Below, piece by piece: positions 43,806-52,714 of a stretch of 64,000 bases of DNA. Numbering within the stretch: position 1 is the first letter of the stretch; each line of letters starts with the position of its first letter. A program made the translations under genes and the position numbers. The stretch comes from Erythrobacter crassostreae. GTDB taxonomy: Bacteria > Pseudomonadota > Alphaproteobacteria > Sphingomonadales > Sphingomonadaceae. The notes beneath the pieces were generated by a model that saw nothing but the letters and a program-made list of their open reading frames with translations, did not search any database and was not told the DNA's origin. Location of the stretch: assembly GCF_019204045.1 (NCBI RefSeq), contig NZ_JAGSPC010000001.1:2105420-2169419 (forward strand). Reading direction: 5' to 3'.

Positions 43806-45218
43806 ATGTCAGCCAGTTATGATGTCGTAGTCCTTGGCTCCGGACCCGGCGGATATGTCGCCGCGATCCGCTGTGCGCAGCTGGGTTTGAAGACTGCGAT
43901 TGTCGAGCGTGAAAAGTTGGGCGGGATTTGTCTAAACTGGGGCTGTATCCCGACCAAGGCTCTGCTCCGTTCTGCTGAGATCAAGCATTACATGGATCAG
44001 GCTGCTTCCTATGGCTTGAAAGTCGCTGGCACGATCGAAGCCGATCTTGATGCGATCGTGAAACGCAGCCGCGGCGTTGCCAAACAGCTTAATCAGGGGA
44101 TCGGTCACCTGATGAAGAAGAACAAGATCACCGTCCATATGGGTGAAGGTACTTTGACAGGGCCGACATCACTGACGGTCAAGGGTGATAAGGGCGATGA
44201 AAAGTTGACGGCGAAGCACGTTATCGTCGCGACAGGAGCGCGTGCGCGTGACCTTCCGTTTGCTCCTGCGGATGGAAAACGTGTTTGGACATATCGCCAT
44301 GCGATGGTGCCGCCGGAGATGCCTAGCAAATTGCTTGTTATTGGATCAGGCGCAATCGGCATCGAATTCGCGAGCTTCTACAACGACATGGGCGTTGATG
44401 TAACGGTTGTCGAAATGCTGGATAGGATTGTTCCGGTCGAGGACGCAGATGTGTCGACGTTCCTTGAAAAAAGCCTGACGAAACAGGGCATGAATATCAT
44501 GACCGGTGCCGGCGTTGAGGATCTTAAGGTGACCGCGAAAGGCGTCACGGCAAAGATCAAAGACAAAGCTGGGAAGATCAGCACGACTGAATACAGCCAT
44601 GTGATAGCTGCCATTGGTATCCAACCGAACACCGAGAATGTAGGGCTTGAAAAACTGGCGGAAATGGAACGCGGATTCATTCAAATTGATCCATTTGGCC
44701 GCACAAAGTCAAAAGGGCTTTGGGCAATCGGCGATTGCACACCCGGACCATGGTTGGCGCACAAGGCAAGCCACGAAGGCGTGACCTGTGCAGAGGCAAT
44801 CGCGCAGGAATTGGGCAACAAAGATGTGCATCCGCACCCTCTGAACCGTGATGCGATCCCCGGCTGCACCTATTGCCATCCGCAGATTGCCAGCGTTGGC
44901 CTAACGGAGGCCAAGGCGAAGGAAGCGGGTTACGAGCTGAAGGTTGGCAATTTCCCGTTTATCGGAAACGGAAAAGCAATCGCTCTTGGTGAAGCAGAGG
45001 GCTTTATCAAGACTATCTTCGATGCGAAGACAGGTGAGCTATTGGGCGCACATATGATTGGTGCGGAAGTGACCGAGTTGATTCAGGGCTACACCGTCGG
45101 CAAAACGCTAGAAACTACCGAGGCCGAGCTTATGCAGACAGTGTTCCCGCATCCGACCTTGTCTGAAATGATGCACGAAAGTGTACTCGACGCATACGGG
45201 CGCGCTCTGCACTTTTAG
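43806..45218 (+). CDS. lpd: Dihydrolipoyl dehydrogenase (E3)
   Basis: 470 residues. FAD-binding GSGPGGYVAAIRCAQLGLK, redox disulfide GGICLNWGCIPTK, NAD-binding GSGAIGIEFASFYNDMG and C-terminal HPHPTLSE-like active site (FPHPTLSEMMHE). Regenerates oxidised lipoamide for the pyruvate dehydrogenase complex. It lies in line with pdhC, after three small genes. Standard length. Confidence 0.96.
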   Translation: MSASYDVVVLGSGPGGYVAAIRCAQLGLKTAIVEREKLGGICLNWGCIPTKALLRSAEIKHYMDQAASYGLKVAGTIEADLDAIVKRSRGVAKQLNQGIGHLMKKNKITVHMGEGTLTGPTSLTVKGDKGDEKLTAKHVIVATGARARDLPFAPADGKRVWTYRHAMVPPEMPSKLLVIGSGAIGIEFASFYNDMGVDVTVVEMLDRIVPVEDADVSTFLEKSLTKQGMNIMTGAGVEDLKVTAKGVTAKIKDKAGKISTTEYSHVIAAIGIQPNTENVGLEKLAEMERGFIQIDPFGRTKSKGLWAIGDCTPGPWLAHKASHEGVTCAEAIAQELGNKDVHPHPLNRDAIPGCTYCHPQIASVGLTEAKAKEAGYELKVGNFPFIGNGKAIALGEAEGFIKTIFDAKTGELLGAHMIGAEVTELIQGYTVGKTLETTEAELMQTVFPHPTLSEMMHESVLDAYGRALHF

Positions 45219-45255
45219 TACTTTGTGATTTTTCGCTGGAAGATCGCAGGGTTGC

Positions 45256-47847
45256 CTAGGCGACCTTGCGGTCCTCTATTTCTGCCGCGCCATCCACCGT
45301 GCGTGCAACACTCTCGGTTGGCGCTCCGTAGAAATATCCTTGGAAGCATGTGCATCCAAGAGCCCGCATTGCGATCGCCTGTTCGTCTGCTTCAATGCCT
45401 TCGGCGGTCACAACCATGTCGAGTGATTGCGCGAGTGATACGATGGCGGTGACGATCGCCTGGCTTTTTAACGAGCCTGAGCTTGCTGCCTGCACAAAGT
45501 CGCGGTCGATTTTGATCATCGAGAATTGCATCTTCTCGATGTAGTTAAGCGAGGAATAGCCCCGGCCAAAATCATCCAGAGCGAACGAGACGCCAATGTC
45601 AGTCAGACTGCGTATCAACCCCTCTAGCTCTTCATCCATTTCAAGGACGATGCTCTCGGTGATTTCAAGCACCAGTCGTTCCGGCGCTAGGCCGCTTGCT
45701 GCAAGAGCTTCCACTACAGTGCCCAAGAAGCTGCGATTGTTCAGCTGTAACGCTGAGACATTGACGGTCAGTTTGACATCGTCGGACCAGTTCACTGCCT
45801 CGTGGCAGGCGGTACGCAACAGCCATTCGCCTAGCGGTCCGATAAGAAGTGCGTCTTCCGCAATAGGAATAAACACCTCTGGCGAAACCGCCCCGCGTTC
45901 CGGGTGGTTCCAACGCATCAACGCTTCCTGACAGACAACTGTTTTGCCATCATTGGCGACAATTGGTTGGAAAGAAACGGAAATTTCGCCCAGCTTCAAT
46001 GCGTTTTTGAGATCGCGTTCAAGCAGAGCGCGCTCTTCCAATTGACCGCGCATGGCCTGACGGTAGCTGACATGCATACCGCGACCGCGGCCCTTCGCTT
46101 CATAAAGTGCGAGATCAGCGTTGGTCATCAAGATACTGGTCGACGAACCATCGCGGCCGATTTCAGCCATGCCGATAGAGGCTCCGACCGATACTTCTTT
46201 GTCGTCGGTGACAAACGTTTGTCCTACCCGCTCGATGATAGCAGTGGCAATTGCTGCAGCCTCGTCGAGCGTGCTGGGGTGGGGCAGGAACAGTCCGAAC
46301 TCATCACCACCAAGGCGGCCAATAACCGCGCGCTCAGTAGCGGATTGGCGAAAACGCTGTGCGACCTCTGCTAGAAGCGCATCACCGATTGCATGACCAA
46401 ACACATCATTGACCTGTTTAAACCGGTCAAGGTCGATCAACATCAATACGCCTTGATTACCGTCGCGCGCACATGCCGCCGTTTCTTCATCAAGAAGATG
46501 ACGGAAATGATCGCGCGCGTATAGCCCGGTGAGGCTGTCATGTTGTGTCACATAGGTCAGCTTTTCGTTTGCGGTCTTAATCGCTTCGCGGTTGCGATTG
46601 ACCGTTCGCAGGACTGCAAGAGCGATCAAGAACGCCAAAATGACAAGCGCAACGATTGCCGACAGCATCACGTTCTGGTTCTGCGCGGTCATCAGCTGCG
46701 CTTCATTCAGCTCTTTCTCAGCCGACAATTTCGAAATACGCAGTTCGCGGTTTTCCGCGTCAAAACGTGCACCGAGCAGTGCGTTGTTCGCTTGCGCAGA
46801 TAGGTCACGTGCCTGACTATCGATCCTGTTGAATGCGGCGATATGTTGCGCTGCTAACCGGTAATCGCCGGTCTCCGAATAAATCCGGTAAGCAGTTTCA
46901 TGGAAATCGCGGAAGTATGGCGACGTCTTCTCAAGATCCTGCCCTTCAAAAGCGCGCGCCATGTGAACTTGGGCCAGGGATGTCCGGCCGTCTTCATAAG
47001 CAATTTGCGATTTTACGCCGTGTAGGAATGGCATCCAATCCGCGGCATCCCGCTCAGCCAGGCGCATGCCTTGGTTCACGCTTTGCTCTGCGGCCGAAAC
47101 CTGTCCGTTGAGAAACTGTGTCGAAGCAATATTGGTGAGAATTCGAGCTTCCAGCATGGCGCTGGACATAGTTCCGGCGAGACCTAGAGCCTGCTGAAAT
47201 TCTTCCTCTGCCTCATCATAGCGTCCCAGCTCTTTAAGCGCGTTGCCGCGGTTATTGTGGGCAGAAAGAGAAAGAGAAGCGTCCTCTGGATAAACTGTCG
47301 TTGCTTCACGATAGTAACTCAGGACTCGTTCGTAATCTCGCGCGTCTGAATAGAGCGAGCCCATATTCTGAAGAACAATTGCCTGACTGCGCCCCTCTCC
47401 CAAAGCCTTGTAGCGATCGTGTGCTTTTTGAAAGCTCGACAAAGCTTCGCCGTAGTCGCTGTTTGCGGCTTGAAAGCCAGCCTGTGAGCGTAGCAAGTCA
47501 GCGTGAAGCTTGTCGTCAGGAGCAATACGAGCGACTTCTTCAAGAGCTTCTGAAATGATCTTTTGTGCTTCTGGCGCGCGATTGAGACGCATCAGCGCCT
47601 CGCCCTGCAGCCACTTTGCAGTCAGACGGGCGAGGGCGCTTTCCCTACCTTCGTCGCCAGCCTGCTTTTCCGCATCACGAGCCGCTTTTAGAGCAGCCGC
47701 TGAATTGCCCATCATCTGGGTCTTGGCCGCCGTGATACTCTCTTCATATGCGTCTGAAGCTGTTGCGTCCTGACCGAATGAAGCGACTGGTGTGACCGCC
47801 AGAAGGGCAGACGCAAGGATTGCGTATGTCTTCACATTCCTTTGCAT
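45256..47847 (-). CDS. Membrane-bound TPR-GGDEF-EAL cyclic-di-GMP regulator
   Basis: 863 residues from an ATG with AGGAGG upstream. Signal peptide (residues 1-25), about six TPR-like helical repeats in the periplasmic part (about 60-340), one transmembrane helix (about 393-415), an intact GGDEF domain (GGDEF at 513-517) and an intact EAL domain (EALMRW from 641, then DDFGRGYSSL and KIDRDFV). The inhibitory RxxD site is not seen before GGDEF. Could make and degrade c-di-GMP; which activity dominates is unclear. Follows the S8 gene by about 80 bases on the same strand. Confidence 0.92.
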   Translation of the reverse strand: MQRNVKTYAILASALLAVTPVASFGQDATASDAYEESITAAKTQMMGNSAAALKAARDAEKQAGDEGRESALARLTAKWLQGEALMRLNRAPEAQKIISEALEEVARIAPDDKLHADLLRSQAGFQAANSDYGEALSSFQKAHDRYKALGEGRSQAIVLQNMGSLYSDARDYERVLSYYREATTVYPEDASLSLSAHNNRGNALKELGRYDEAEEEFQQALGLAGTMSSAMLEARILTNIASTQFLNGQVSAAEQSVNQGMRLAERDAADWMPFLHGVKSQIAYEDGRTSLAQVHMARAFEGQDLEKTSPYFRDFHETAYRIYSETGDYRLAAQHIAAFNRIDSQARDLSAQANNALLGARFDAENRELRISKLSAEKELNEAQLMTAQNQNVMLSAIVALVILAFLIALAVLRTVNRNREAIKTANEKLTYVTQHDSLTGLYARDHFRHLLDEETAACARDGNQGVLMLIDLDRFKQVNDVFGHAIGDALLAEVAQRFRQSATERAVIGRLGGDEFGLFLPHPSTLDEAAAIATAIIERVGQTFVTDDKEVSVGASIGMAEIGRDGSSTSILMTNADLALYEAKGRGRGMHVSYRQAMRGQLEERALLERDLKNALKLGEISVSFQPIVANDGKTVVCQEALMRWNHPERGAVSPEVFIPIAEDALLIGPLGEWLLRTACHEAVNWSDDVKLTVNVSALQLNNRSFLGTVVEALAASGLAPERLVLEITESIVLEMDEELEGLIRSLTDIGVSFALDDFGRGYSSLNYIEKMQFSMIKIDRDFVQAASSGSLKSQAIVTAIVSLAQSLDMVVTAEGIEADEQAIAMRALGCTCFQGYFYGAPTESVARTVDGAAEIEDRKVA

Positions 47848-47927
47848 CTCATTCCTCCTGTTAGCCGGGTTAGTCGATCAAATTGCCTTTGATCGTTGCC
47901 TATAACTGCAAGTCGTTTTCAAAGGGT

Positions 47928-50900
47928 TTAGAAACGCAGCCCGAAGTTGGCACCGAGCATGAAGCTTTCATCCTGGCCGATTTCACCAGCGCTGATGTAG
48001 CGACCGATAAGGCCCAGCTCTGACGTCTTCGTGACTGGTGTCGCATAGACGATTTCACCAGTGTAACGACGCTTGGTATCGATCCCGATGGTCTGCGTAA
48101 CCAGACCGCGCTCTCCAGAAATACGGTCGATGACTTCTTCGCTGGTAAGCTCAAGCTCGCCGCGTTCAACAGTCAGAGGCTGACCGACAGATACACGAAG
48201 AATGTCCCGGTCGCCCATGACACCGCGCTTATTGACGGTGAACTGTCCTGCGGTGCTCATCACATCATTCGAGGTTGCTAGCAGCTGGCCACTGGCAGCC
48301 TTCGTCGCGCCGCCCGTTGCGGACAGATCGAACGAGAAGCCATTGCCGAGGTTCATGGTTGCAGAAACGGTCATCGCATTTGTGCGCGAACCTTCACCCA
48401 AGAACGCATCGACCGTGGTCTGCGCGCCGAGCACTGCATCGTCTTCACGCAGATAGGTGTATTGTGCGTTTACTGAGAGGTTCTTTGTGACCTTCTGTTC
48501 AACACCAATAGTCAGCGCTTCTGCATCACGGGCGCCAAGTTGGCGCTGGACGTTGCGTTCGATTTCCGAAACGCCATCCAGATCGCGCCAGTCTTGGCGG
48601 TTCTGCGTGTAACCAACGCTGAGCGTGGTTGCTTTAGCCGGTGCGTAGGTTGCGCCGGCAAAAACTTCACCGGATGCGAAGCCAAGGACGGGGTTTACGC
48701 CACCAGTGTCCTGATCATGATCGCTCATGATGCCAAAGTTCTTGCCTGCCAGTGCCAGTGCACCTTGACCGTGGCCCAGGGTGAAAGACATATTGCCAGC
48801 AGGATTGTTCAATGTTGCGGCGTTGTGGACAGGGCGCGCTGCGCCATCTTCCATGAAGCGGGGTGCGATTGCGTCGACGCGCATTGACCATTGGCCATTG
48901 GCTTGCGTCGTGTTCGAACGAACCTGATTGATACCGTGCTGACCGTCACCATCGGTGTCGGTGCCGCCGGAAAGCAGCCAGTTGGCAAAGCGGTCAGACA
49001 CAAAGTCCTGCATCCGCTGCCAGCCATGGCCCAACACATCTGTCGATGTGCCGTACGTGAAGGACGACATCGGGATCGTGAAGTCACGATATGTGTTCCC
49101 GACATTTTCGAATGCGGTAAGGAATACGCCCTCGGTTTCCCACCATGAAGGGACGCCGGAAGCAAGCAGGTCGCTGGCCATCAGTTTAACTGGGGCGTTA
49201 AAGATGCCACCGCGGTTCAAGTTGATTTCGAGATTGTTGAAATCAAGTGGTGATTGCGAAGCCGCGACGTCAAGCAGACCCCAGCCATAAACTTCGTCTG
49301 GTCCCGGTGCACCCAGATCCTGAGCCGAGCGGAAGATGATTTCCGCTGTTTCTTCAGGGTTACGGGCAAGCCACTGCCAGCGGTCATGCAAAAGCGTGAT
49401 CGCGCCGGAAACGAGTGGCGCAGCGAACGATGTTCCCGAGTGACGCGTTACGCCGCCCTGACCGTCAGAAACGAGGATCAGGGAGCCTGGAGCAACGACT
49501 GTACGCAGATACAGTTCATTACCAGCCTCGCAGACGCCTCCGTTCAGCAAGCATGCGCTGCCCGGACGGTTTGAGAAGTTTGAAACTTGGCCAGATGGAT
49601 CAACTGAACCAACAAGAATGAAGGTTGTGTCGAACGCATAATTCCAGTCGATATCGGCTGTCTGCGCGACACCTTCATTACCCGCAGCAATCACGTAAGT
49701 GGTTTCGTGGTTATAGCGAGCGATTGTCGGGCTATTCAGAACGTCGGCCATGCCTTGCGCCAGTGCCCAACCGCTTTCGCCAAGCGACAGGTTTACAACG
49801 CTGACATAACCGGTTTCGTTGCCGCCGACATAAGCGAACAGGAGCTCATTGATACCGCGTTCAACGTCTGCCCAGGAAGTGGTGCCATTCGGGTTGAACG
49901 GGTTGTAAGTCGCGATCTTGGCTTCAGGAGCAATGCCCATGATGCCTTCGCCATCGTGCGCACCGGCAATCAGGCTGGCAACGCCCGCACCGTGTCCGCC
50001 AACCGGATTATCGTAGCCGCCAGCCCAAGCGATGTTGTTGCCAAGATCGGCATCGTTCGAGAAGCTTCCGTCGATGATGCCGACAACAGCCTGACGGCCT
50101 TCGCCTTGAATCTGGGTGATCGAAGGGGTCCAGTTGATCTGGGCCATCCAATGATCGACCTGATCGAAACCGGAATACTGGTTCAGGCTATCATGCCAGT
50201 CGAGGAAGAATGCTGAGCGTTCCGCAGCTGATTTGGCCAATGTTGTCTTGGCCGCGCTGCTGTCGGTCAGGTCAAGTCCATGACGAGCGAGAATCTCAGC
50301 AACAAAGCCGTCGCGGAAATTCTTTCCGGTCTTGGTTTGATAGGCGGCGCCAAACTGCGCTTCTCCCTGAGCGATTAGGACTTCAAGCGAGCTCAGAATT
50401 CTGTTTGGTGTGCCGTCGTAATTGATACTGACCGCGCCGGTGCTGCTGGTCGTGTATTCCAGGTTCGACCACGTTTGCTCGGTAGCGCTGATTTGCGAAC
50501 GCGAAGTTTGCCAGAAATCGCCGAAAGCGGCGAGATCGGATTTATCGAACGCATCGATATCACCATAGAACGCATCGATGTCGCCCCAGAACGCATCAAT
50601 GTCACCGTAGAAGGGGCTGATGTCGCCCCAGAATGCGTCAATGTCGCCGTAGAAGGGGCTGATATCGCCCCAGAACGCGTCAATGTCGCCATAGAATGCA
50701 ACGATGTCGCCCCAGAACGCATCGATGTCACCATAGCGGGCATCGATGCCGCGAGTTGTCACCACAGGCGCTGTCGAAGAGATCGGGCTGAATTCGAAGT
50801 CGTCTGGCTCACGCAAGGAAGGCAGTGTTACCAATCCTTCGCTTGGAACCGTTGGAAGCACCTCGCTTGCGGCCGCTACATCAGAAGTCTCGCTGTCGCC

Positions 50901-51104
50901 GCCCGCTGTCGAACGCGGAAGCTCAAGCACCTCAATCGAGATCGTGTCACCAGCACCTGTACTAAGAGGCACGGCGCCCGTCTCGATTGTGAGGAGCCCA
51001 TCAGTAATCGGCAACACATAAGGCTGCGCCTCTTTCGCATTCGCCGAACTGGCAAGCGAAATGGCGACGGCTGCTGTCGCGGTGCTGATAGACAATGACT
51101 TCAT
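47928..51104 (-). CDS. Secreted S8 subtilisin-family protease with heptad repeats and C-terminal beta-domain (autotransporter-like)
   Basis: 1058 residues. Signal peptide to about residue 23. Nine tandem 7-residue repeats at 124-186. Subtilisin triad: Asp345 (VVGIIDGSF), His371 (GGHGAGVASLIAG), Ser559 (HSGTSFAAPLVSGA), oxyanion Asn476 (AAGNEG). From about residue 760 the sequence is beta-rich with alternating polar/nonpolar residues, and it ends in LRF, as expected for an outer-membrane barrel. The protease domain is likely displayed or released outside the cell. Upstream of the TPR-GGDEF-EAL gene. Confidence 0.9.
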   Translation of the reverse strand: MKSLSISTATAAVAISLASSANAKEAQPYVLPITDGLLTIETGAVPLSTGAGDTISIEVLELPRSTAGGDSETSDVAAASEVLPTVPSEGLVTLPSLREPDDFEFSPISSTAPVVTTRGIDARYGDIDAFWGDIVAFYGDIDAFWGDISPFYGDIDAFWGDISPFYGDIDAFWGDIDAFYGDIDAFDKSDLAAFGDFWQTSRSQISATEQTWSNLEYTTSSTGAVSINYDGTPNRILSSLEVLIAQGEAQFGAAYQTKTGKNFRDGFVAEILARHGLDLTDSSAAKTTLAKSAAERSAFFLDWHDSLNQYSGFDQVDHWMAQINWTPSITQIQGEGRQAVVGIIDGSFSNDADLGNNIAWAGGYDNPVGGHGAGVASLIAGAHDGEGIMGIAPEAKIATYNPFNPNGTTSWADVERGINELLFAYVGGNETGYVSVVNLSLGESGWALAQGMADVLNSPTIARYNHETTYVIAAGNEGVAQTADIDWNYAFDTTFILVGSVDPSGQVSNFSNRPGSACLLNGGVCEAGNELYLRTVVAPGSLILVSDGQGGVTRHSGTSFAAPLVSGAITLLHDRWQWLARNPEETAEIIFRSAQDLGAPGPDEVYGWGLLDVAASQSPLDFNNLEINLNRGGIFNAPVKLMASDLLASGVPSWWETEGVFLTAFENVGNTYRDFTIPMSSFTYGTSTDVLGHGWQRMQDFVSDRFANWLLSGGTDTDGDGQHGINQVRSNTTQANGQWSMRVDAIAPRFMEDGAARPVHNAATLNNPAGNMSFTLGHGQGALALAGKNFGIMSDHDQDTGGVNPVLGFASGEVFAGATYAPAKATTLSVGYTQNRQDWRDLDGVSEIERNVQRQLGARDAEALTIGVEQKVTKNLSVNAQYTYLREDDAVLGAQTTVDAFLGEGSRTNAMTVSATMNLGNGFSFDLSATGGATKAASGQLLATSNDVMSTAGQFTVNKRGVMGDRDILRVSVGQPLTVERGELELTSEEVIDRISGERGLVTQTIGIDTKRRYTGEIVYATPVTKTSELGLIGRYISAGEIGQDESFMLGANFGLRF
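50547..50735 (-). repeat. Nine-copy 21-bp repeat encoding [Y/W]GDI[D/V/S][A/P]F
   Basis: Within the S8 protease, residues 124-186 are nine consecutive heptapeptides. The first residue alternates strictly Tyr, Trp, Tyr ... Tyr, so the DNA has a 42-bp higher-order unit. Copies differ mainly at positions 5 and 6 (DA, VA or SP). Confidence 0.95.
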
Positions 51105-51452
51105 GACTTCAATTTCCGTTTGTTGGGTGCGTTGGATGCACCGATCACGAAACGGATTTAGCGGATAAGGTCGTAGAGTTTCGTTGCCCGGGAAGGTTAA
51201 GATAGTAAGAATATTGAAGTTTTTGTTACCGCAAGATTAGGGGGCGGCACGGTGGCTCAATGGCAGTTGGCGGCGACTTACAAACCCTAATTTTGAGTAA
51301 ATTGGGTGACGTCACGCTGTCCGTACTAACTCTTAATCGATTAGGGAATTGACCGGTCGGTACATCGCTATCCGGCATTTCGCATGCCGATTCGAATCGG
51401 GACGTTCTGACCAGGACCGCTGCAGGCGGAGATTATGAAAAAGGAGGATAGT
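51105..51452. other. 348-base intergenic region between S8 protease and tRNA-Ser
   Basis: No credible open reading frame. It must carry the S8 promoter, though no clear -35/-10 pair is visible, and the tRNA 3' trailer with a T run at about 51435-51440 on the minus strand. At 51373-51400 a 6-bp hairpin (CGGCAT/ATGCCG) overlaps a perfect 14-bp palindrome, CCGATTCGAATCGG. Confidence 0.6.
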
Positions 51453-51542
51453 TGGCGGACAGGGTGGGATTCGAACCCACGAAGGGCTTGCACCCTTGCC
51501 GGTTTTCAAGACCGGTGCATTCAACCGCTCTGCCACCTGTCC
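51453..51542 (-). tRNA. tRNA-Ser (anticodon UGA)
   Basis: 90 bases including encoded CCA. Acceptor stem GGACAGG/CCTGTCC with G73, U8, D arm, anticodon stem CCGGT/ACCGG around loop CTTGAAA (anticodon TGA), a long class II variable arm and T arm with TTCGAAT. The class II arm and anticodon identify serine. A pyrimidine-rich T run follows. Confidence 0.96.
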
Positions 51543-51622
51543 GCGCAGTGCAGCCCAATAACGGTGCATTTCGCCCTTGTCACCACACTTCGGATATTGG
51601 GTATTCATCTATTTTGTGAGAG

Positions 51623-52666
51623 ATGGGGAAAATGATCTACCGTTTCCTTATCGCAGCGCTCGCTTTGGCCACGCTATCCGCACCAGTTTCCCCCACATTT
51701 GCGCAGACACAAGCGCGAGACGGTATCGCATTTAACGTTTATCTTGAGCAACTTAAGTCACGTGCCCGAAGTGAGGGTGTCAGCGAAGCGACCATTCGGC
51801 GCATGACCGTTGGCCTGACTCCGAATGACCGCGTGATCAGACTCGATCGGGGTCAACCAGGCAGCCCAACGCGGCGTGGATATCCTGCACTGGCCCCATA
51901 TATCGCGACTCACGTGAACTCAGTCCGGATTCGCGGAGGCCGCAACGTCTTTCAAAATGATCGTTCAGCATTGCGTGCTGCAGAGGCGGAATACGGGGTG
52001 CCAGGCCAGATTATCGTCGCTATTTTCGGTCACGAGACGAGTTACGGTCGAATCCGCGGAAACTTTGATCTATCCCGCAGCCTAGCAACACTCGCGTGGG
52101 AAGGTCGTCGTCGTGAGCTATTTTCAAATGAATTCATTGCCTTGATGAAGGTGGCTGACAAAGGGTATTCACGAAATCAACTGGTTGGCAGCTATGCAGG
52201 TGCCTTTGGTAATCCGCAATTCTTGCCCTCGGTCTATCTTCGCCTTGCCGCAGACGGTGATGGTGATGGTCGTGCGAACATTTTCTCTAACCGCTCGGAT
52301 ACATTCGCATCGATTGCGAATTATTTCCGCGACGCAGGTTGGCGTACCGGTCAACCATGGGGTGTCCGCGCCAACGTCCCCGCAGGGTTCAACGTTGATG
52401 CGTATAGAAACAAACTGAAAGCGCAGGTTTGCCCTCGGGTGCATGAGCGACACAGTCAGTGGAAAACTGTACGCGAATGGCGTGATCTGGGTGTGCGAGC
52501 ACAAAGGGCATTGCCGGATGACACACTTGTCTCTCTGTTCCAGCCAGACGGGCCGGGAAGGCCAGCATGGCTGCTAACTGGCAACTACCGTGTGATCCTG
52601 GAATACAATTGCTCGAACTACTACGCGATGAGCGTTGGATTGCTTGCTGACGAAATCGTGAACTAA
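51623..52666 (+). CDS. Lytic murein transglycosylase, MltB family
   Basis: 347 residues with a Sec signal peptide (cleavage near TFAQ). The MltB/SLT core is seen: FGHETSYGRIRGNFDLSRSLATL (catalytic Glu in the GHETSYG segment), GSYAGAFGNPQFLPSVYLR and DGDGRANIFSN. The start may instead be the ATG at 51632, which has GGGGA close upstream. Cleaves peptidoglycan glycan strands. First of the cell-wall genes preceding dacA. Confidence 0.9.
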   Translation: MGKMIYRFLIAALALATLSAPVSPTFAQTQARDGIAFNVYLEQLKSRARSEGVSEATIRRMTVGLTPNDRVIRLDRGQPGSPTRRGYPALAPYIATHVNSVRIRGGRNVFQNDRSALRAAEAEYGVPGQIIVAIFGHETSYGRIRGNFDLSRSLATLAWEGRRRELFSNEFIALMKVADKGYSRNQLVGSYAGAFGNPQFLPSVYLRLAADGDGDGRANIFSNRSDTFASIANYFRDAGWRTGQPWGVRANVPAGFNVDAYRNKLKAQVCPRVHERHSQWKTVREWRDLGVRAQRALPDDTLVSLFQPDGPGRPAWLLTGNYRVILEYNCSNYYAMSVGLLADEIVN

Positions 52667-52714
52667 ACACGTCGCGACCTCGCCATTGCAATTGACGGGC
52701 GCTATGTCGATTGC

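Noticed and set aside
51241..51290. tRNA-like GGTGGCTCAATGGCAG stretch
   Set aside because: No acceptor stem, anticodon arm or T arm could be built.
51387..51400. Palindrome as an integration (att) site next to tRNA-Ser
   Set aside because: Only 8 bases match the tRNA 3' part and there is no integrase or mobile gene nearby; xerC is a housekeeping recombinase.
51333..51635. Open frames on both strands across tRNA-Ser, about 91 and 66 residues
   Set aside because: They translate the tRNA gene itself; the peptide pattern is the usual artefact of tRNA-Ser.
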